From positions 2,108,001 through 2,172,000 of the forward strand of contig NC_021985.1 of assembly GCF_000444875.1 (NCBI RefSeq): DNA of 64,000 nt. The letters are read 5' to 3'. Made by a program: the position numbers and the translations under genes. This stretch comes from Streptomyces collinus Tu 365. GTDB taxonomy: Bacteria; Actinomycetota; Actinomycetes; Streptomycetales; Streptomycetaceae. The notes under the pieces were generated by a model, which ran no database searches, was not told where the DNA came from, and worked only from the letters and a program-made list of their open reading frames with translations. Of the stretch, positions 8,815 to 15,970 are shown in pieces (the stretch's first letter is position 1; each line of letters begins with the position of its first letter).

Positions 8815-9744
8815 ATGACCGTGATCGTGCGTGATCTCGACCCCGACGTCCCGGCCGACACCGAGGGCTACGCCCGGGTCCGGCAACTCGCCCTGCCCTA
8901 CATCCTGTTCACGGCCGACTCGGTGCGTCACCTCGCGACCCGCGGCCATCCGGACGCCCACCTCCGCACGCTCGTCGCGGTCGAGGACGGCGAGGTGATC
9001 GGCGCGGCCGGGGCGTCCCTGGCGCACGACGCCGCGGAGCCGGGCCAGGGGCTCCTGACCGTCTACGTGCGCCCGGACCGGGTCGGCCGGGGGGCCGGCC
9101 GGCTGCTGGCCCGGGTGGGCGAGGAGCACCTCGCCACCGTCGGGGCGACGCGGCTGTACACCTGGGTCCTCGACGAGCCCGCCGACCGCGCCTTCGCCGA
9201 GCGGCACGGCTACACGGAGGGCCGCCCCGCGCACTTCCTCCGCCTCGACCTGGCGCACCGCGCACTGCCGCCGCTCCCGGAGGTCCCGCCGGGCGTCGAA
9301 CTGCGCACGGCCGCCGACTTCGCCGGCGATCCGCGTCCGGTGTTCGAGCTGGAGGCGGAGACGGTGTCGGACGAGCCCGGCATGGTGCCCGTGCGGCTGA
9401 CGGACTACGCGGCCTGGCTGGCGGAGACCTGGCGGCATCCGCTGCTGGACCACGACCTGACCGTGCTGGTGGTCGTCGACGGCCGTCCCGTCGCGCTCAG
9501 CATGGCCTGCACCGACGGCGCCACCCGCTACTCCACGTCGATGACCGGCACCGCCCGGCCGCACCGCGGCCGCGGCCTGGCCAAGCTGGCCAAGATCCAC
9601 TCCCTGTACCGGGCCCGTGCCGCCGGGATCACCGAGGCCTTCACGGGCAACGACGCCGGGAACGACCCCATGATCGCGATCAACAAGTGGCTCGGGTACG
9701 AGATCTGCGCCACGGAGGTGCGCCATGTCCGCGAACTCGGCTGA
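8815..9744 (+). CDS. GNAT-family N-acetyltransferase with two GNAT-like halves, 309 aa
   Basis: Two GNAT-like halves are visible. The first (residues about 1-150) carries the acetyl-CoA loop VGRGAGRLLARVGEEH. The second (about 160-309) carries RPHRGRGLAKLAKIHSL. Double-GNAT proteins of this length include mycothiol synthase-like enzymes, but no evidence here ties it to mycothiol, so the substrate is left open. The gene is divergent from the GntR regulator and overlaps the DUF402 gene by 20 bp, indicating translational coupling. Confidence 0.83.
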   Translation: MTVIVRDLDPDVPADTEGYARVRQLALPYILFTADSVRHLATRGHPDAHLRTLVAVEDGEVIGAAGASLAHDAAEPGQGLLTVYVRPDRVGRGAGRLLARVGEEHLATVGATRLYTWVLDEPADRAFAERHGYTEGRPAHFLRLDLAHRALPPLPEVPPGVELRTAADFAGDPRPVFELEAETVSDEPGMVPVRLTDYAAWLAETWRHPLLDHDLTVLVVVDGRPVALSMACTDGATRYSTSMTGTARPHRGRGLAKLAKIHSLYRARAAGITEAFTGNDAGNDPMIAINKWLGYEICATEVRHVRELG

Positions 9745-10225
9745 ACCGGCGGCCCGGGTGGAGGTCGTGCTGGTCAAGGGCGGCCGTACGAAGATCCGTT
9801 ACGCGGCGGAGCTGCTGCGCGACGACGGCGTCCACGTCCTCGTCCGCGCTCCGTGGGCGGGTGAGGGCGTGCGCGACTTCGGCTTCGTGCGCTTCGAGCC
9901 GGGCGACGTGTTCTTCGAGCACTACTGGCGGGACCGCTGGTACTCGGTGAAGGAGGTCCGGGCCGGGGACGGCACCGTCAAGGGCTGGTACTGCGACATC
10001 GCCCGTCCGGCCGCCCTGTCCGGCGGCCGGCTGGTGGTGGAGGACCTCGACCTGGACCTGTGGCGGTCCGCCGACGGCGCGGACGTGCGGCGGCTGGACG
10101 AGGACGAGTTCGCCGAGAGCGGGCTCGCCGAGGCCGACCCCCGGGCCGCGGCGGCCGCCGTGGCGGCCCTGGACCAGCTGGAGGCGCTGGCCCGCGAGGG
10201 CGGCTTCGAGGACCTGTTGGCCTGA
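9725..10225 (+). CDS. DUF402 domain-containing protein, 166 aa
   Basis: The segment GDVFFEHYWRDRWYSVKEVR followed by KGWYCDIARP is the DUF402 core, a small beta-barrel fold found in nucleoside di- and triphosphatases and nucleic-acid-related proteins. Acidic residues that could bind metal are present (DLDLDLW, DEDEF). The C-terminus is an Ala-rich helix. ATG 9725 lies inside the end of the acetyltransferase gene, so expression is probably coupled. The exact activity cannot be told from sequence alone. Confidence 0.8.
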   Translation: MSANSAEPAARVEVVLVKGGRTKIRYAAELLRDDGVHVLVRAPWAGEGVRDFGFVRFEPGDVFFEHYWRDRWYSVKEVRAGDGTVKGWYCDIARPAALSGGRLVVEDLDLDLWRSADGADVRRLDEDEFAESGLAEADPRAAAAAVAALDQLEALAREGGFEDLLA

Positions 10226-10257
10226 GGCCGCCGGCACCCCGCTCCGCCCCGGCGGCC
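10226..10257. terminator. hairpin between convergent DUF402 and methyltransferase genes
   Basis: GGCCGCCGG (10226-10234) pairs with CCGGCGGCC (10249-10257), a 9-bp stem with a 14-base loop. It begins directly after the DUF402 stop. There is no U-tract, as is usual in Streptomyces terminators. Confidence 0.55.
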
Positions 10258-10320
10258 CCTCCGCCCCGCCCCGCTTTTTCGTCCCTCCGTCCGGCCGCGC
10301 CTCGCCCGGCGTCCGTCCGG

Positions 10321-10941
10321 CTAGACCCCCGCCACCACCGCGTACCGCTCGTCGTCCACCGTCCTCCCCCACAGCAGGGGGTCGTCGGACAGTCGCTCGA
10401 CGCGCACCCGCCGGGCGACGGGCTCCAGGAGCGCGGTGAGGCGGGCGGCGGGTATGCCGACGGGGCTGAGCGTGCCCCAGACGCCCTCGACGAGCACGAA
10501 CCGGCCCCCCGGGCGCAGCAGGGTCCGCCAGTGGCGCAGGACGCGTGCGGGCTCGGGCAGGGTCCACAGCACGTGCCGGACCAGGACGACGTCGTGCCGC
10601 CCCTCCGGCACCGGCGGGGCGGCCGCCTCGCCGGACAGGACCTGCGCGTCCTGTCCGGCGAGCTTGGCGCGGGCCAGCGCGACCATGGCCGGCGAGCTGT
10701 CGACGGCGGTCACCCGGTGTCCCTGTCCGGCCGCGAGGAGCGACAGACTGCCGGTTCCGCAGCCGAGGTCGAGGACGTGGCAGGGGTGCGCGGGCAGCCA
10801 CGACCGCAGGCGGGCGGCCCAGGCGGCCCGGACCTCGGGTGCGCGCAGGCCGTGGTCGGGCTCGTCGTCGAAGGCGGCGGCCGCCGCGTCCCAGTCCACG
10901 CCGGCACCCACCGCGACCGTCCGCTCACGTTCGTTCGTCAT
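10321..10941 (-). CDS. class I SAM-dependent methyltransferase, 206 aa
   Basis: The SAM-binding motif I is VLDLGCGTGSLSLLA, followed by the acidic motif II VTAVDSSPAMVALA, a later DVVLVRHVLWTLP segment and LRPGGRFVLVEGVWG, all in the order of the UbiE/COQ5-like methyltransferase_11 fold. Length is normal. The acceptor cannot be inferred. It is divergent from a 44-codon gene at 11079; direct repeats at 10951-10997 lie just upstream of its ATG and may be regulatory. Confidence 0.85.
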   Translation of the reverse strand: MTNERERTVAVGAGVDWDAAAAAFDDEPDHGLRAPEVRAAWAARLRSWLPAHPCHVLDLGCGTGSLSLLAAGQGHRVTAVDSSPAMVALARAKLAGQDAQVLSGEAAAPPVPEGRHDVVLVRHVLWTLPEPARVLRHWRTLLRPGGRFVLVEGVWGTLSPVGIPAARLTALLEPVARRVRVERLSDDPLLWGRTVDDERYAVVAGV

Positions 10942-10950
10942 GGCCCCACA

Positions 10951-10997
10951 GTGACACCCGCCACTGACAGTCCCGACGTGACAGCCGCCACTGACAG
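10951..10997. promoter_or_regulatory. two 20-bp direct repeats upstream of the methyltransferase (possible operator)
   Basis: GTGACACCCGCCACTGACAG (10951-10970) and GTGACAGCCGCCACTGACAG (10978-10997) differ at one base and are spaced 27 bp start to start. On the minus strand this gives four TGTCA elements in the same orientation. The pair lies 10-56 bp upstream of the methyltransferase start and about 80 bp before the 44-codon gene, a reasonable place for an operator. The binding protein is unknown. Confidence 0.5.
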
Positions 10998-11078
10998 ACC
11001 CGCCCCGATGAGGAACTCTCCCCGAAAGCGTCTACCTCCGTGACAACGCGGAACCCGTAGGCACTGAAGGAGGCAGCC

Positions 11079-11213
11079 ATGCGCCGTGTGACCGTGCAGA
11101 AGCCCCTGAAGAGGACGGACAGCCGCCGGATCCGTGAAGAGGCGGAGGAGCGCCCCGCGGCGCGCCCGGAGGTGCGCAAGGACATCGCACGCACCTGGTG
11201 GCCCGACCGCTGA
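11079..11213 (+). CDS. small basic protein, 44 aa
   Basis: An ATG at 11079 follows a very good ribosome-binding site (GAAGGAGG with a 5-base gap) and opens a 44-codon frame ending TGA at 11211-11213. The product is rich in Arg and Lys, starts MRRVTVQKPLKRTDS and ends ARTWWPDR, with an acidic patch EEAEER in the middle. No domain is recognised. The strong ribosome-binding site is the main reason to call it real. It converges on the acetyltransferase gene 13 bp downstream. Confidence 0.6.
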   Translation: MRRVTVQKPLKRTDSRRIREEAEERPAARPEVRKDIARTWWPDR

Positions 11214-11225
11214 GCGGCGGGGCCG

Positions 11226-11684
11226 TCAGGCGAGCCGTTTGCGGTAGTGGATCCGGTCGTAGGGTCCCTCGACACGGCGTTCGACGACCTCGTAGCCGTA
11301 CCTCGGATAGATCTGCTGGTTCTCCCACATGAGCGCGTTGGTGTAGAGCCGGACCTCGCCGAGACCCAGCGCACGCGCGTGCGCGTCGACGAAGTGCAGC
11401 AGCCGTCGCCCCACGCCCCGGCCGTGGGCGTCGGGGCGGACGGCGACGCTGTCCAGGAAGAGGTGGCCGGGGAACGCCTCGACCACCACGAGCCCGATGA
11501 CGGGCTCCCCGGTGACGAACACCTTCCCGGCGGCCACGTCCGCCGCGTGGTCGGCCTCCATGGGCTGCGGCACCACGCCGATGCGTTCGACGTAGGGCCG
11601 GTAGGCCGCGTCGGTCACGTCCCGCACGGCCGGCACGTCGTCCGCGACGGCGCGCCGGACCCGTGCGCTGAGGTCGTTCGTCAT
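11226..11684 (-). CDS. GNAT-family N-acetyltransferase, 152 aa
   Basis: A single GNAT domain with the acetyl-CoA-binding loop VRPDAHGRGVGRRLLHFVD and the following LGLGEVRLYTNALMWENQ, where GNAT enzymes place beta-5 and the substrate pocket. Length is typical. ATG 11684 is chosen since MTNDLSARVRRAVADD begins the usual domain start. The ending PRYGYEVVERRVEGPYDRI resembles GNATs acting on small molecules or peptide N-termini. Substrate unknown. Confidence 0.82.
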   Translation of the reverse strand: MTNDLSARVRRAVADDVPAVRDVTDAAYRPYVERIGVVPQPMEADHAADVAAGKVFVTGEPVIGLVVVEAFPGHLFLDSVAVRPDAHGRGVGRRLLHFVDAHARALGLGEVRLYTNALMWENQQIYPRYGYEVVERRVEGPYDRIHYRKRLA

Positions 11685-11849
11685 ACCGGGAACGCTATCT
11701 ACCTGAGCGCAGTCTGAGCACGCCCTTAAGCCGACCATAAGGATCTCCTCCGTCCGCCGTGAGCGGGCGATTTCGCGGCTTCCCGGGGCTAGCTTCTGAT
11801 CACCCCACGGGATCCGTCCCCCAGAGCACCGCTTTCCGAGGAGTTCCGC

Positions 11850-12890
11850 ATGGCCGCACACCGCGTGCCCGCGCACCGCAGGGCCGCCGCCGCGGCCGTC
11901 GCCGGTCTCGCCCCGCTCGCGCTGACCGCCCTCGCGGCGGCGCCCGCGTCCGCGCACGGCACGATGGGCGATCCGGTCAGCCGGGTGTCGCAGTGCTACG
12001 CGGAGGGCCCGGAGAGCCCCCGGTCGGCGGCCTGCGCGGCGGCGGTGGCGGCCGGCGGCACGCAGGCGCTGTACGACTGGAACGGCATCCGGATCGGCGA
12101 CGCCGCCGGGCGGCACCGGGAGCTGATACCGGACGGCAAGCTGTGCAGCGCGGGCAACGAGGAGTTCAAGGGTCTCGACCTGGCCCGCGCCGACTGGCCG
12201 GCGACGCGCGTGCGCGGCGGGTCGTACACGTTCAGGTACCGCGTGACGGCCCCGCACAAGGGCACCTTCAAGGTCTACCTGACCAAGCCGGGCTACTCCC
12301 CCGCCAAGCCACTGGCCTGGTCCGAACTGGACCTGGCGCACCCGGTGGCGACGGCCACCGACCCGGCGGCCTCGGGCGGCTTCTCCACCTTCTCGGGCAC
12401 CCTTCCGGCGCGCACGGGACGGCAGTTGCTGTACGCGGTCTGGCAGCGCTCGGACAGCCCGGAGGCCTTCTACTCCTGCTCCGACGTCGACTTCGGCGGC
12501 GGCAGCGGCGGCTCGGCCCCGGCGCCGAGCGCCTCCGCGCCCTCCGACGAGCAGATCGAGGACGGCGCCGGCCGGTCGACGGTCGGGCACCACGGGCACG
12601 GGGACGGTGACACGAGCGCGTCCGCGGCGCCGACCGCCCCGAGGTCCGCGGAACCGTCCGCCACGAAGCCGGCGGCGAAGGCCGCCACGGGACCGGCCAC
12701 CACGGCTGCCGCGGCCGGCTCCGGCAACCGGGGCGCGGCCGAAGGGACTTCGCGGGATCTGGCCGAGACCGGGGCCACGGCCGGGACCTCCTACGCCGCC
12801 GTCGGCGGTGCGGCGGCCCTGGCCCTCGGCTCGGCCGTGCTGTTCCTCTCGGTGCGGCGGCGGGCGGCGGGCGGCGGCCGGCGCCGCTGA
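11850..12890 (+). CDS. AA10 lytic polysaccharide monooxygenase with sortase cell-wall anchor, 346 aa
   Basis: A signal peptide (residues 1-35, ending APASA) is followed directly by His36, the N-terminal copper ligand of AA10 enzymes. The second copper His is H136 in RVTAPHKGTF, and the axial Phe is probably F207 in EAFYSCSDVDF. After the catalytic domain (36 to about 215) comes a Ser/Ala/Pro/Thr-rich linker. The C-terminus is a sorting signal: LAETG at 304-308, a hydrophobic segment and a basic tail, the LAXTG pattern of Streptomyces class E sortases. The enzyme should oxidise chitin or cellulose while bound to the wall. GAGGAG precedes the start. Most streptomycete AA10 enzymes are released instead. 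Confidence 0.85.
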   Translation: MAAHRVPAHRRAAAAAVAGLAPLALTALAAAPASAHGTMGDPVSRVSQCYAEGPESPRSAACAAAVAAGGTQALYDWNGIRIGDAAGRHRELIPDGKLCSAGNEEFKGLDLARADWPATRVRGGSYTFRYRVTAPHKGTFKVYLTKPGYSPAKPLAWSELDLAHPVATATDPAASGGFSTFSGTLPARTGRQLLYAVWQRSDSPEAFYSCSDVDFGGGSGGSAPAPSASAPSDEQIEDGAGRSTVGHHGHGDGDTSASAAPTAPRSAEPSATKPAAKAATGPATTAAAAGSGNRGAAEGTSRDLAETGATAGTSYAAVGGAAALALGSAVLFLSVRRRAAGGGRRR

Positions 12891-12908
12891 ACCCCGCCCG
12901 GCAGCGTT

Positions 12909-12947
12909 CCGGGGCCCGTCCGGCGGCTCAGGCCGGACAGGCCCCGG
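12909..12947. terminator. bidirectional terminator between the monooxygenase and lipase genes
   Basis: CCGGGGCCCGTCCGGC (12909-12924) pairs with GCCGGACAGGCCCCGG (12932-12947), a 16-bp stem with one mismatch and a 7-base loop. It sits in the 64 bp between the two convergent stops and can serve both genes. Confidence 0.75.
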
Positions 12948-12954
12948 CGGCGGC

Positions 12955-13863
12955 TCAGCTGAAGGCCGAGGCGCAGGTGGTGCTGGTCGCGTGGGCCGGG
13001 TCGAGCGCGTTGGCCACCTCGTGGAAGGCGATCCGGTCGAACAGGCCGATCGCCACGTGCTCGGACAGGTCGAGCGGGCACAGGTCCTGGAGCAGGACGT
13101 TGTGGACGTCCTCGCCGCTCAGGTACTGGTTGCGCCAGGGCGTGGCCACCTCGTCGTACTTGGTGGCGATGACCGTGTAGTGCACTCCGGGGACGGTGTC
13201 GCCGCCCGCGTTGAGCTTGGTCAGGAACGCGGAGCCGGTGATCTGGTCGGCGAGGCCGGGGGTGGTGGCCTTGATCAGGTCGCCGGCGCCGGGGAAGTAC
13301 GGCAGCAGGTGGGTGAGGCCGTCGAGGTCGGTGCCGTGGTTGTCGGGGGCGAGGCCGACGAGGGCGTTCACCTTGGCGGCGCCGCCGAGGAACTTCAGGT
13401 AGTAGCGGGGCATCATGCCGCCCTGGGAGTGGCCGACCAGGTCGGCCTTGGCGGCTCCGGTGGCGGAGAGCACCTGGTCGACGAAGTCGGAGAGCTGCTG
13501 GGCCGACCTGTCGATGGGGCCGAGGCCGTGGAAGAGCGGGACGCCCGGCAGCTGGCCGTAGTCGACGGAGTAGACGCAGTATCCGCGCGTCTCCAGATAG
13601 GGGGCGAGGGACAGCCAGTTGTCGATGGAGTTGCCCAGGGTGCCGTGCACCAGGACGACCGGGCGGGGATGGGCGGCGGAGGGCTTGCAGGAGTAGTCGT
13701 TCCAACCTCCCCCACTCTCGGCTGCGCTCGAGCGGGGGGACCCCCCGCTCGGTGCGGTCGCGGTGGGGGTGGAGGCGTGGGCGGTGGCGGCGGGCACAGC
13801 GGCTACTGCGGCGGTCAAAAGCAGCGCGGTGAGGGGTCTGAGCACTCGCTTCCAGGGCAGCAT
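12955..13863 (-). CDS. secreted triacylglycerol lipase / alpha-beta hydrolase, 302 aa
   Basis: A signal peptide (about residues 1-30) precedes a lipase domain beginning WNDYSCKPSAAHPRPVVLVH. The nucleophile elbow is GHSQGG with Ser146; HG in the oxyanion region is at 73-74. A late EHVAIGLFD segment carries the probable catalytic His, as in the Streptomyces LipA / S. exfoliatus lipase family. AAGGAG precedes the ATG. Residues about 39-53 (SGGSPRSSAAESGGG) are encoded by a palindromic repeat element inserted in frame between signal peptide and domain. A Crp-like site and direct repeats lie upstream, suggesting cAMP-linked control. Confidence 0.85.
   Translation of the reverse strand: MLPWKRVLRPLTALLLTAAVAAVPAATAHASTPTATAPSGGSPRSSAAESGGGWNDYSCKPSAAHPRPVVLVHGTLGNSIDNWLSLAPYLETRGYCVYSVDYGQLPGVPLFHGLGPIDRSAQQLSDFVDQVLSATGAAKADLVGHSQGGMMPRYYLKFLGGAAKVNALVGLAPDNHGTDLDGLTHLLPYFPGAGDLIKATTPGLADQITGSAFLTKLNAGGDTVPGVHYTVIATKYDEVATPWRNQYLSGEDVHNVLLQDLCPLDLSEHVAIGLFDRIAFHEVANALDPAHATSTTCASAFS
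13706..13747. repeat. palindromic Streptomyces repeat element inserted in the lipase coding region
   Basis: The stretch contains TCCCCCACTC, a short spacer, and GAGCGGGGGGA, which form an imperfect hairpin, continuing into CCCCCC. From memory, near-identical short elements are dispersed in Streptomyces genomes, usually between genes. Here it lies inside the lipase frame and encodes a Ser/Gly/Ala-rich segment without breaking the frame. Confidence 0.65.
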
Positions 13864-13909
13864 CGGGTGATCTCCTTGCGGCTCAAGGGGAGGTGCGACG
13901 GCCTAACCC

Positions 13910-13925
13910 TGTGATCCGGATCACG
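13910..13925. promoter_or_regulatory. Crp (cAMP receptor)-like binding site upstream of the lipase
   Basis: TGTGATCCGGATCACG contains the perfect 14-bp palindrome GTGATCCGGATCAC and fits the GTGA-N6-TCAC Crp motif. It is 47-62 bp upstream of the lipase ATG. This is sequence match only; occupancy is inferred. Confidence 0.6.
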
Positions 13926-13944
13926 AGGATGCTGTTCACTCGTC

Positions 13945-13987
13945 AAGTTACGGGCGAGTAGCCCAGGTGTGAAGTTACGCGTCAGTA
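13945..13987. promoter_or_regulatory. paired 16-bp direct repeats upstream of the lipase
   Basis: AAGTTACGGGCGAGTA (13945-13960) and AAGTTACGCGTCAGTA (13972-13987) are spaced 27 bp. On the minus strand each reads as a partly symmetrical TTAC/CTAC...GTAACTT site, resembling TetR-type operators in lipid-metabolism promoters. They lie beyond the Crp-like site relative to the lipase. Confidence 0.45.
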
Positions 13988-14034
13988 AAAACTTCCAGTG
14001 ATAACCGGAATGCCGTTCGTCCACTGACCGGCCG

Positions 14035-14481
14035 TCACCAGGCGGGCCTGACCGGACCGTAGGGCGCGAGCCGCAGCAGGCGCTCCCGCAACACGCTCAC
14101 TTCACCCTCGCCCAGCAGTTCGGCCCATCCCCCCACGACCTCGGCGGCCGCCGCCTCGGCCGCTCGCGTGCACTCCCGGCCCCGCCCGGTGAGCACGACG
14201 AGACGGGCCCGCGCGTCGGCCGGGTGCGGCCGCCGCTCGGCATACCCCTTGCGCACGATCTCGTCGACCAGCTGACTCGCCGCCTGCTTGGTCACCCCGA
14301 GGTGGACGGCGAGGTCGGTGACGGTGGCGCCGTCCGGCGCGAGCCGTGCGAAGGCGAAGCCGTGGGCGGGCCTGACGTCCGTGAAGCCGCGCGCCACGAC
14401 CCCGTCGTTGATGCGTTGCGTGAGGTCGCCCGCGACGGCGAGCAGGGCGGCGGACAGGGCCATGGCTTCGGAGTTCTGCAC
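14035..14481 (-). CDS. MarR-family transcriptional regulator, 148 aa
   Basis: The winged-helix core VTDLAVHLGVTKQAASQLVD followed by IVRKGYAERRPHPADARARL is the classical MarR helix-turn-helix and wing (DxR motif DAR). Dimerisation helices flank it. Length is typical. The gene is divergent from the cupin gene, with an array of TTGAC/GTCAA half-sites between them starting 19 bp from its ATG, so it very probably represses itself and the cupin gene. Ligand unknown. Confidence 0.88.
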   Translation of the reverse strand: MQNSEAMALSAALLAVAGDLTQRINDGVVARGFTDVRPAHGFAFARLAPDGATVTDLAVHLGVTKQAASQLVDEIVRKGYAERRPHPADARARLVVLTGRGRECTRAAEAAAAEVVGGWAELLGEGEVSVLRERLLRLAPYGPVRPAW

Positions 14482-14499
14482 GTACGCATTGAAACACCC

Positions 14500-14546
14500 T
14501 TGACGTGATGGTCAAGCCGGTTGACTATATGGTCAAGCAGCTTGAC
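14500..14546. promoter_or_regulatory. MarR operator ladder: five alternating TTGAC/GTCAA half-sites
   Basis: TTGAC at 14500, GTCAA at 14511, TTGAC at 14521, GTCAA at 14532 and TTGAC at 14542 form two 16-bp palindromes (TTGAC-N6-GTCAA at 14500-14515 and 14521-14536) 21 bp apart, plus the palindrome GGTCAAGCAGCTTGACC (14531-14547) overlapping the second. The 21-bp spacing puts dimers on the same helix face. It lies in the 85-bp divergent promoter of the MarR and cupin genes. Confidence 0.8.
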
Positions 14547-14566
14547 CACTACTCCGGGGAGTCCCC

Positions 14567-14941
14567 TTGCCCGTCATCCGTTCGTCCGAGGCCGTGACCC
14601 ACGAGATCCACGGCGCCCGCTTCGTCTCCTACGCCACCCCGCGTACCGGCAGCAGGGAACTCTGCGCCTGGCGCGGGGAGATCCCGCCCGGCACCAAGGC
14701 GCCCACCCACACCGTGAGCCGGGAGGAGATCTTCCACCTGCTCGTCGGCGAACTGCTGATCGGCGTCGACGGCCGCACCGAGCGGATCTCCGCCGGCGAC
14801 ACGGTGATCGTCAACCCCGGTGCGGCCCTGACCGTCGAGAACCCGACCGGCCACACCGCGATCTCGTGGGTCACCACCTCGGTCGGCCTGGAGGCGCTGC
14901 TGGCCGACGGCACGCGCCTCACACCGCCGTGGGCCAACTGA
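14567..14941 (+). CDS. cupin-domain protein, 124 aa
   Basis: A single cupin beta-barrel: motif 1 is seen around GTKAPTHTVSREEIFHLLVG (one His and a Glu available for metal) and motif 2 around GDTVIVNPGAALTVENPTGH. The TTG start at 14567 follows GGGGAG. Length is normal for one-domain cupins, which bind small ligands or act as small dioxygenases or isomerases. It is divergent from, and likely controlled by, the MarR gene. Function is otherwise unknown. Confidence 0.82.
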   Translation: MPVIRSSEAVTHEIHGARFVSYATPRTGSRELCAWRGEIPPGTKAPTHTVSREEIFHLLVGELLIGVDGRTERISAGDTVIVNPGAALTVENPTGHTAISWVTTSVGLEALLADGTRLTPPWAN

Positions 14942-14959
14942 GCCGGGCGCGGGGGCGGA

Positions 14960-15970
14960 TCACGCCGCCAGCGTCCCCGGCATCACCGCTCGCGGCCCGA
15001 ACCTCGCGCGGGCCCGGTCGGCGGCCTCCTCGATCCGGCGGACCTTCTCGTCCACCGGGTCGAAGGTGAGCTGGTGGGAGGCCTGCTCGGCGGGGACCAG
15101 GCCCTCGGCGCGCAGAGCGAGCGCCCGGACCCGGGCGCGCTGCAGACCGAGCGCCCCGTACAGGTCGTAGGCCGTCCCGGTCAGGGCCGCCGAGTGCGCG
15201 GTCGGCTCCCGCAGGGTGCGGCTGCGGGTGGTCGAGGAGCGGTCGGCGTAGCGCACGGTGAGCGTCAGGGTGCGGCACACCCTCGCCACCGCGCGCAGCC
15301 GGGCGCCGATCTCCTCGGCCGCCGACAGCAGCGCCCTGCGGTGCCGGTCGGGGTCCAGCTCGTCGAGTGCGAAGGGGCGTTCGGCGGCCGCCAGGGAGGT
15401 ACCCGCCCGGGCTCGGCCGAACGCCCCGGGCAGGGAGCCGGCGTTCGGCACGACCCGGCCGCGGTCGACGCCGGCGGCCTTCTCGCGCAGTTCACGGCCC
15501 GCCCTCGCGCCGATCAGCCGCTGGAGCGTGGACAGCGGCGCGGCGGCGACCAGCCCCAGGGTGTCCAGGCCGTACTCGCACAGGGTGCGGGCGGTCGCCG
15601 CCCCCACACCGGGCAGCACGGACACGGGCCGGCCGGCCAGGAACTCCGCGACCGCCTCCGGCTCCCCGGGCACCACGCCGGTCACCCCGGGACGGGCGTC
15701 GCGCATCGCGATCCGGGCCAGCATCGGGCCGGGACCGGCGCCGATCACACAGTCGACGCCGTGCAGCGCGAGGGCGCGGACCCGGATCACCGAGGCCAGT
15801 TCGACCGCGTCGCGCCCGAAGTACCGCTCGGCGCCCCGGAGATCGGCCAGCGCCCCGTCCGGCGGCAGCGCCTCCACGACCGGCGTGAACTCCTCCAGCA
15901 GCGCGAGCAGTCCGGGCAGGGCCTCCTCGGCCGGCCGCGGCCGCTGGAAACGTACACAGAGAATGGTCAT
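14960..15970 (-). CDS. imuB: ImuB-like Y-family polymerase homologue, catalytically degenerate, 336 aa
   Basis: The protein has a Y-family fold: the helix-hairpin-helix part LPGVGAATARTLCEYGLDTL and a little-finger domain (about 220-310). The catalytic carboxylates are absent: the first motif reads ILCVRFQR instead of the usual xVDMDxF, and the usual S-x-D-E motif is replaced by LPPDGALADLRG. That matches ImuB, the inactive adaptor that links DnaE2 to the beta clamp; QLTFD near residue 304 could be the clamp-binding motif. ATG 15970 overlaps the dnaE2 stop by 4 bases (ATGA), so the two are coupled. It is shorter than many ImuB proteins. Confidence 0.78.
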   Translation of the reverse strand: MTILCVRFQRPRPAEEALPGLLALLEEFTPVVEALPPDGALADLRGAERYFGRDAVELASVIRVRALALHGVDCVIGAGPGPMLARIAMRDARPGVTGVVPGEPEAVAEFLAGRPVSVLPGVGAATARTLCEYGLDTLGLVAAAPLSTLQRLIGARAGRELREKAAGVDRGRVVPNAGSLPGAFGRARAGTSLAAAERPFALDELDPDRHRRALLSAAEEIGARLRAVARVCRTLTLTVRYADRSSTTRSRTLREPTAHSAALTGTAYDLYGALGLQRARVRALALRAEGLVPAEQASHQLTFDPVDEKVRRIEEAADRARARFGPRAVMPGTLAA

